Assembly: GCA_900660155.1 (NCBI GenBank)
Contig: CABFPE010000146.1
Location: forward strand, 1,277,277-1,341,276
DNA length: 64,000 bases
Reading direction: 5' to 3'
Source: Hofstenia miamia
Lineage: Eukaryota; Xenacoelomorpha; Acoela; Hofsteniidae
The first letter of the stretch is position 1. Every line of letters begins with the position of its first letter. The notes under the pieces were generated by a model. It did not search any database and had not been told where the DNA came from. It saw only the letters and a list, made by a program, of their open reading frames with translations. Position numbers and translations under genes: made by a program. Below are positions 60,001 through 64,000 of this stretch, piece by piece.

Positions 60001-63000
60001 ACAGAAGAAATTCAGAAGAGTTAAAATATAACTTTAGATTATTACAAACTCCAAGTTATTTATGTTTGAATAATCTGCCTACCGTAATATCTGCACCTGT
60101 CTTTTGTGAAAGAAAACTTAGCTGCGGAAAAAGTTCTCGCAGAATAAATTTATCTCATAGGCGCTGCAAATAATGGAAAAGTAACAGCCCAAAATGATTG
60201 AATAAGTACAAAATCCATATATTTAAAAAAGTAGAATTGTGTGTGAGTGTGTGCTTGTATGCCAACTAAGATGTGAAGAAATATAGAACGTAAGTTCATC
60301 AAATTTGGTGTGTAAAGTTGTTTGATTATAATCACCTTGATTAAATAAATGCCACTGTAAATGAGCAAAACAGCAAATAACAGCAAACAATAGCAAAATT
60401 TAAAAAGTAAAGTCCCCATAAGTTAGTTGGGTTATTTCCATTAAAATCCAACTGTGGCATTTTCTGAAAAGAAATTATGCATTGGTAAATGCATTCCGCA
60501 GTAAACCTCAGAGAGTAGTATTTAAGTTTAGGATACGTTTTCCTATTGTTATTATCCCGTTTTTCAAAAAGAAAAACAATTAACAAATCTAGGCTGAAAG
60601 TTTTAAATTTGATAAACATGCAAGTATTTTGAACTGCATCGAAAAGAAAACAAGCACAAAAAATATTCGGTTAATCCAGCTGAAAAAGGGATTCACATTT
60701 TATTATTAAACATCATCCAATGCAGGAATCAGAAATAAATATCTTATACAACAATGAGATGAAATGGGAAATTGAATTGGACATAACGGATATGATACGT
60801 GGGAGAAAATTCTTGGTCCATGAGAAGGATGCCCGCTGGAATTTTGCAACTTAGTTTGAGGTTTCTATTGAAAAATTATTAAAAATATTTGAAGCTGTTT
60901 TGTTTGTGTCATTTTATATCAAAAGAAAACGTCCAAGTTTGAGAGAATACGCTGATATACATACACAATGAATGTTGTCATTCAAAATATGAACGCCTAA
61001 ATAGCAAAATCGTGAATAAATCTTTATATAAACAAAGTTTCAATTTAGTTTAAACAATATTTTAAAATGGCGATTACAGAAGAGTTAAACTTCAATTTTC
61101 CTCATTTATTGGAATTTTTTCGTTAAAACTAAGTATTCGTTAATTTTTTAATAATGCAAAAGTAACATTTGCAATGGTAAAAATGCATTGCATATTAGAA
61201 ATGACAAGTTGGTTGAAAATAAGTCATACCTTGAACAAACTTTCCATCCATAAATGCTTACTAGGGAGTGGAACACCCGCACTAAAGAGCGGGCGCCTGA
61301 GAGTAAATTAGCACACTTTGAGACAGCGTTAAAATATCCAATTACGTTAAAGCCGAAAGATAACATTATTTTGAGAGGAACACGCGAGGCAGAAAGAGGA
61401 TAAATATCAACTTTTTTCAACAATTACGATCTGATTGGACAGGTGATTTTGTTATATTGTCACACTTTAACACGTAGTTAGTGTAATACACTATGAATTT
61501 AGACTGGGTTGAAGAAAGAAGCGTATTATCACTGAAGTGCTATTTCATTAGCACCAATTTTTCTGAAAATGATAGACTATATCTATCGAAACCGGTTCGA
61601 TATATGCATGAGAACTTTCCTTTTCAAATATGAAAAGTGCAGAAAAAATACTTTCATATATATATATATATCTTTACAATATAGAAAATCTTGTTTATCG
61701 TAATAAATTATGGCACTGATTTCCTTAGAAGCAACCGAAAATTCCAATAGGACCTAGAATAATACTCGAAGTGTTCATATTTTAATTTAATACAATACTG
61801 ATATAGAATAGTAAATTAAGAAAAAAACAATCATTAATAATCTTTCTAAATGATGTAAACTGTTAACTTGTCAGTCATATATATATATATATAGATAATT
61901 ATTTACATAATGCGCATTGATTTGAAAACTAGATTTGAACTAGTTAATTATTATAAAAACGACATGAATGAACTCAAGACCACAAACAATCATGACATAC
62001 CATAACAAACAGCAGGCCATAAATATCTCTTGAGAAGGTGATGCTGTGGAACAATTACAAGATTATAATCATGTAAATTGTGGGTGTGGAGCTGTGCACG
62101 AATATACGAGGAGCATTCAAAAAGTTCTAAGACAAATGCCATAAATCCAAAATGAGCCTGTTTAGTTCTGTAAAAACATGTATAATCGTGACCTTGATAT
62201 CTCTCGAACATTTTTGATAAGTTTCATCACTTTAGCTTTGTCCTTCAGAGAGTTACGCTGCCTATTACATGACTCTTTTTTTGACCCTCCATGATGAGCC
62301 AATTTGAAGTCCGAGCAAACATTAAATTTTTAACAAAACTTCAATGGAAACCTACCGAAATAATTAAAGCCTTGAACAATGTTTATGGAGACTCCTCTCC
62401 TTCCAGAGCCGTTGTTTATAGCTGGATCAAGCGATTTAAGGATGGTAGGGAAGAGCTTGAAGATGATCCAAGGGAAGGAAGACCATCCACATCAAGAAAT
62501 GTTCAAAATCGTGAGCTTGTGCAAAATCTTGTTGAGGAAGACAGACGAATAACAGTGCTTGAAATTGCCAATGAAATTGGTATTTCAACTGGGTCAACTT
62601 TTTCAATTCTGTCCGAAGATCTTGATTTGAGCAAGCTTTCTGCGCGTTGGGTCCCTAAAGCGTTGCGCCCAAATCAGATGGCTCAGAGATCAGATCATTC
62701 ATTGTCCCTTTTGACTAGGATTGAAGCAAATGAGGCCATTTTTTATGAACGGGTCATAACTGGCGATGAAACATGGATTTACCAGTACGACCCAGAAAGC
62801 AAAAATCAATCCAAACAATGGCTGCCAAGAGGATCTGCTGGGCCTCTCAAGTTCAAAGCAGAAAGGTCAGTTAAAAAGATTATGGCGACGGTATTTTGGG
62901 ATAAGGATGGAATAATTTTAATAGATTTCCTTGAAGGCCAAAGAACAATTACTGCAAGCTACTATGAAGGAGTTTTAAGAAAGCTGAAGATTGCATTGGC

Positions 63001-63803
63001 CAAAAAACGCATCGTCAAATCTTGTTCCACCATGACAATGCACCAGCGCACAATGCCAAGTCTGTTAGAGCAGTTTTACGAGAATTTCGCTGGGAAGTCC
63101 TTTCACACCCTCCTTACAGCCCAGATTTAGCTCCTAGTGACTTTTTCTTATTTCCAAAATTGAAGAAATATTTGAAAGGAAGAAGATTTCAGTCCATAGA
63201 TGTCGCAAAGAAGGAAGCTGTGACCTGGTTGACTAGACAATCTCCACAATTTTACCAGGACGGAATTTTTCGATGGAAACATCGCTTACAGAAGTGTTAT
63301 GAATTGGATGGAAACTATGTAGAAAAATAATTTTGTAAATTTCATAAATAAAGTATTTTTTAGAATTTGTCTTAGAACTTTTTGAATGCCCCTCGTATTC
63401 ACTCTCTGCAAAATTTATAATTGTTTTCGCAATTAGTTAGCCATAATTTATGTGATGTGTTCAGACAATTTCTAATTTAGAAAATCCCAGAACAGTTTCA
63501 TTTAAAAATCGGCACCAAGAGAATCCATGTCAATGGATTGAATTTTCTATAACCAGATGTTCAAGACAGGGCCGCGACGTTGTTACGTAAAAAATACATG
63601 AAAAATGCGCGAAAAACCTATTTTCCAGTGAAAAATGAATGTTGTTTCTTAACAACTGAATAAAACCAACATAATACTACAGAGTATTTCTTGGGAAAGT
63701 CTTGGGTGCCTGAAACTCTCCCATGCTTAAAAATACTCTGCACTTCTCCCGATATGAGAAGCAAGTTTCTAAGATTTTTAGGGATTCCTTCTGAGTTGTT
63801 CAT
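45054..63803 (-). CDS. Five-exon gene, about 208 residues, no family recognised
   Basis: Transcript order: 63803-63671 (start ATG, MNNSEGIPKNLRNLLLISG), 62043-62001, 61296-61230 (PLFSAGVPLPSKHLWMESLF), 51129-50999 (SKEDELIYKRYIGLGINAG) and 45306-45054 (YSSSSSSRFIPEPFVDASSA.. ending IDPIGGTVV, TAA). Acceptors are strong (TGTTCCACAG, TTACTCTCAG, TTTCTGTTTAG, GTCAATTTAG); donors are GTATGT, GTATGA, GTATTG and, for exon 1, a weaker GTTGGT. All four junction phases agree. The last three exons are the most secure; exon 1 and the 43-nt exon 2 are likely but rest on phase alone. The product is a soluble, Pro/Ser/Tyr-rich small protein with no signal peptide or membrane helix, in the style of small ciliary or structural proteins, but that is a guess. 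Introns hold a mariner, a foldback, MITEs and a duplication. Confidence 0.6.
45307..45875. other. Start of the last intron of the five-exon gene
   Basis: AT-rich, except a G-run at 45820-45836 (GCGCGCTTAGGGGGAGGGGG) like the G-rich interior of hAT MITEs elsewhere in the window. No second end was found. Confidence 0.35.
45876..46989. repeat. 1114-bp direct duplication, copy 1
   Basis: Matches 46991-48104 base for base at an offset of 1115, with only about three substitutions seen (one near 46842 and a two-base swap near 46893). The copies are separated by a single N. Confidence 0.95.
46158..46316 (+). CDS. Possible terminal exon inside the duplication
   Basis: After TTGCTACTTTCAG the frame reads SREKVRSTPSAWQYRLRRCM and continues to ETIAFY, stop; 52 residues. 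It is more GC-balanced than its surroundings, and the acceptor is good. An identical copy is at 47273-47431. No family is recognised; upstream exons were not found. Confidence 0.35.
   Translation, partial: SREKVRSTPSAWQYRLRRCMAASRTILNIFNSRNVHEIVHVLEHFYETIAFY
46990..46990. other. Single N at the duplication junction
   Basis: One ambiguous base exactly between the two copies, the signature of a scaffolding join rather than of sequencing noise. Confidence 0.95.
46991..48104. repeat. 1114-bp direct duplication, copy 2
   Basis: Second copy; see the first. Unique sequence resumes after TATTTGAA at 48104. Confidence 0.95.
47273..47431 (+). CDS. Second copy of the 52-residue exon candidate
   Basis: Identical to 46158-46316, with the same acceptor and stop. 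If the duplication is an assembly artefact there is only one. Confidence 0.3.
   Translation, partial: SREKVRSTPSAWQYRLRRCMAASRTILNIFNSRNVHEIVHVLEHFYETIAFY
48105..50237. other. AT-rich intron DNA
   Basis: Apart from the possible exon at 48638-48788 no structure stands out. Confidence 0.35.
48638..48788 (+). CDS. Possible terminal exon, unassigned
   Basis: A good acceptor (TATTGTATTACACAG) is followed by one base, then FEKQSMKNLIVNGNNILDIL and IHVGSDLVPIREVTTSELWK before TAA. It is open for 49 codons and looks protein-like. It is antisense to an intron of the five-exon gene. No family is recognised. Confidence 0.3.
50238..50557. mobile_element. 320-bp hAT MITE, copy 2, with 8-bp target duplication
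   Basis: Same family as 37997-38346, in the opposite orientation: it starts CAGACTAGTCAACGAACAG and ends CGGCTCCTTTAAAAGTCTG. It is flanked by perfect AGTTGAAC on both sides (50230-50237 and 50558-50565), the 8-bp duplication expected of hAT transposition. Confidence 0.92.
51130..53089. other. AT-rich intron DNA, nothing recognised
   Basis: No coding or repeat signal was identified by eye. Confidence 0.4.
53090..54000 (+). repeat. Degenerate repeat array encoding LESYI-like peptides
   Basis: Related segments translate to ELESYIKNTYYSVERN (53131), YELENYIKDVYTF (53295) and DLESYITDIPYTVEIN (53862); a weaker nucleotide match lies at 53600. A second motif, ATTTAATGAGATCGTCTTTT, has relatives near 53450 and 53560. 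The units are 110-300 bp apart. Only the first is in an open frame with a methionine (53032-53232). It may be a decayed repeat-protein gene or a diverged satellite. Confidence 0.4.
54001..54785. other. No feature seen
   Basis: AT-rich, with no coding or repeat structure recognised. Confidence 0.4.
54786..55246. mobile_element. 461-bp MITE with 19-bp terminal inverted repeats
   Basis: TTAACCGTATCTCGGCCGG at the left pairs with CCAGCCGAGATAAGGTTAA at the right, with two mismatches. The interior is non-coding. The target duplication is unclear (GTA on both sides at most), so the superfamily is undecided; PIF/Harbinger is possible. Confidence 0.65.
55247..57597. other. AT-rich intron DNA with one coding-like patch
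   Basis: 56478-56640 (+) is open for about 52 codons with YQRWEGRYRRAGQLMFIQLNS-like residues before the stop, but there is no convincing acceptor and the minus strand is also open. The remainder is featureless. Confidence 0.3.
57598..57870 (+). CDS. Small C2H2 zinc-finger protein, 90 residues
   Basis: Intronless frame beginning MEDLSNKEVFIKFKMKKRSY. The first finger is regular, C-x2-C-x12-H-x4-H (CLTCNQEYLNPESLDNHLNY..H). The second (CECCQKHFTRFNLKRHYRT) has both cysteines and the first histidine but lacks the last histidine, so it may not bind zinc normally. Such proteins usually bind nucleic acid. An AATAAA follows at 58001, about 130 bp after the stop. It lies inside the long intron of the minus-strand five-exon gene, in the opposite direction. 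It could be a small gene, a retrocopy fragment or a first exon. Coding is likely; function is open. Confidence 0.55.
   Translation: MEDLSNKEVFIKFKMKKRSYLCLTCNQEYLNPESLDNHLNYIHWNDYHERTLKRHDNTEFKRFYPCECCQKHFTRFNLKRHYRTKETKMI
58084..58710. repeat. Foldback element: inverted arms of about 230-250 bp
   Basis: Left arm 58084-58310 pairs with right arm 58461-58710 around a 150-nt spacer. The innermost 120 bp (58174-58295 with 58488-58610) match at roughly 92%; the outer part carries small indels. It is flanked by TATATA on the left and (TA)n on the right, fitting insertion into a TA microsatellite. No coding capacity. A transcript would fold into a long double-stranded hairpin. Confidence 0.88.
58732..58784. 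repeat. Perfect 18-bp hairpin with 17-nt loop
   Basis: AGTCGCTGTGTACGTTTA (58732-58749) and TAAACGTACACAGCGACT (58767-58784) are exact inverted copies. It lies between the (TA)n tract and the Tc1-like relic, so it may be part of that element's end, although no partner is seen at the other side. Confidence 0.9.
58996..59860 (+). mobile_element. Tc1/mariner-superfamily transposase relic
   Basis: The N-terminal helix-turn-helix reads SLSEQQRRALIIEFKMNHPD, then GISRATVYNVI and a stop at 59134. The frame resumes as KKRDQLTDKM..SQRDAARKCGIAQSYVY, a second DNA-binding half. After a frame change near 59380 comes the first catalytic block MDDESYFALS, then KFEQKILVWIAIS and KCFKKHLLPFINTYHS. After another change near 59670 comes FWPDLALSHYG with the second aspartate. 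The sequence ends before the usual RPIEDFW block. It has one stop, two frame changes and a missing C-terminus. The layout is that of DDxD elements common in arthropods and cnidarians. Confidence 0.75.
59861..61229. other. AT-rich intron DNA
   Basis: A short minus frame behind TTTCTTTTCAG at about 60463 (KMPQLDFNGNNPTNLWG) could be an extra exon, but no donor follows. Nothing else was seen. Confidence 0.3.
61493..61633 (+). CDS. Short open frame, 46 residues
   Basis: Starts MNLDWVEERSVLSLKCYF and ends YMHENFPFQI. Composition is protein-like and it is antisense to an intron of the five-exon gene. There is no neighbouring signal to support it; chance is likely enough. Confidence 0.15.
   Translation: MNLDWVEERSVLSLKCYFISTNFSENDRLYLSKPVRYMHENFPFQI
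62107..63395 (+). mobile_element. mariner transposon, nearly intact
   Basis: 1289 bp bounded by TA target duplications (62105-62106 and 63396-63397) and about 31-bp terminal inverted repeats, CGAGGAGCATTCAAAAAGTT.. on the left and CGAGGGGCATTCAAAAAGTT.. on the right, one mismatch in that stretch. Size, ends and transposase all fit mariner. It lies between exons 1 and 2 of the minus-strand five-exon gene. Confidence 0.95.
62291..63330 (+). pseudogene. mariner transposase, one frameshift
   Basis: Cuts and joins the element at TA sites. N-terminal HTH domain SQFEVRANIKFLTKLQWKPT with the WIKRFKDGREELEDDPREGR linker, a second HTH (LEIANEIGISTGSTFSILSE), the WVPKAL linker, first catalytic Asp in VITGDETWIYQYDPESK, then MATVFWDKDGIILIDFL. 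A single-base frame change lies near 63001-63020, probably in the A6 run. The last 100 codons then give second Asp FHHDNAPAHNA, third Asp YSPDLAPSDFFLFPKLK (DD34D), and LDGNYVEK at the end. Length matches the usual 345 residues. Broken by one base only, so young. The SETMAR/irritans side of the mariners is likely. Confidence 0.93.
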
Positions 63804-64000
63804 TCTGTATCATTGATAACATAAAAGACGCCAAAAGTGAGTGAAAAAATGCGTTTGTGGTAACTCAACTGCACATTTTCAAGCTGATTAACGACCAAAG
63901 AGATTTATTAACGAACAAAAGAAATTGATGAACGAAAAATTATTTTAATGGTATTTAAGCAGAATTTTGACAACAATGGGTTTAGTAATTGAAATATTTG
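63804..64000. other. Upstream flank of the five-exon gene
   Basis: Right end of the window; it would contain the minus-strand gene's promoter if exon 1 is correctly placed. No element is recognisable. Confidence 0.3.

Noticed and set aside
60150-60480. Minus-strand segment with KMPQLDFNGNNPTNLWG after a good acceptor
   Set aside because: No donor keeps the phase of the five-exon gene, and the rest of the frame is hydrophobic low-complexity sequence.
1-64000. CRISPR arrays, rRNA, prokaryotic operons or a phage-defence cassette
   Set aside because: Spliced genes, AT-rich introns and animal transposons fill the window; no regularly spaced repeats or rRNA signatures were seen.

Overview
The window reads as AT-rich nuclear DNA of an invertebrate animal. 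Genes are split into small exons by introns of very unequal length, repeats are abundant, and several transposon families are present (piggyBac, hAT, Tc1/mariner, several LINEs, a Gypsy trace). A rhodopsin-class GPCR and a split ribosomal protein gene support an animal. Nothing here lets me name the phylum. Runs of N at 7483-7498 and single Ns at 7662 and 46990 show this is a draft scaffold.

Layout: 1-2265 is a decayed piggyBac transposase. 4764-13363 is the complete small-subunit ribosomal protein gene RPS16 (+): three exons separated by 41- and 42-nt introns, then an 8.1-kb third intron. That intron holds a degenerate tandem repeat, a Gypsy integrase scrap, a young 5'-truncated LINE with an open reverse-transcriptase frame, and an hAT-like element containing an older LINE fragment. 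13.4-20.9 kb is mostly featureless, with a LINE tail, a LINE ORF1-like frame and small inverted repeats. From 20.9 to 35.1 kb the minus strand carries short coding exons with good splice sites that I cannot assign to known families, interleaved with hAT-type MITEs, a 66-bp minisatellite and a GC-rich island. 37383-39047 (+) holds the last two exons of a class A GPCR, with a MITE in the intron between them. 40.9-44.4 kb has a LINE (-) with a large internal deletion and a Tc1 transposase scrap.

From 45.05 to 63.8 kb one minus-strand gene can be followed through five exons whose reading phases all fit, giving a predicted protein of about 208 residues that I do not recognise. Its introns contain a near-perfect 1114-bp tandem duplication joined by a single N, a second hAT MITE with a perfect 8-bp target duplication, a degenerate array encoding a recurring LESYI-like peptide, a small C2H2 zinc-finger gene on the other strand, a 627-bp foldback repeat, a Tc1-like transposase relic and a nearly intact mariner.

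Nothing here looks like an operon or a defence system. The most interesting items are the unassigned multi-exon genes, the foldback repeat as a possible small-RNA source, the duplication or assembly junction, and the sense-oriented LINE inside a ribosomal protein gene.
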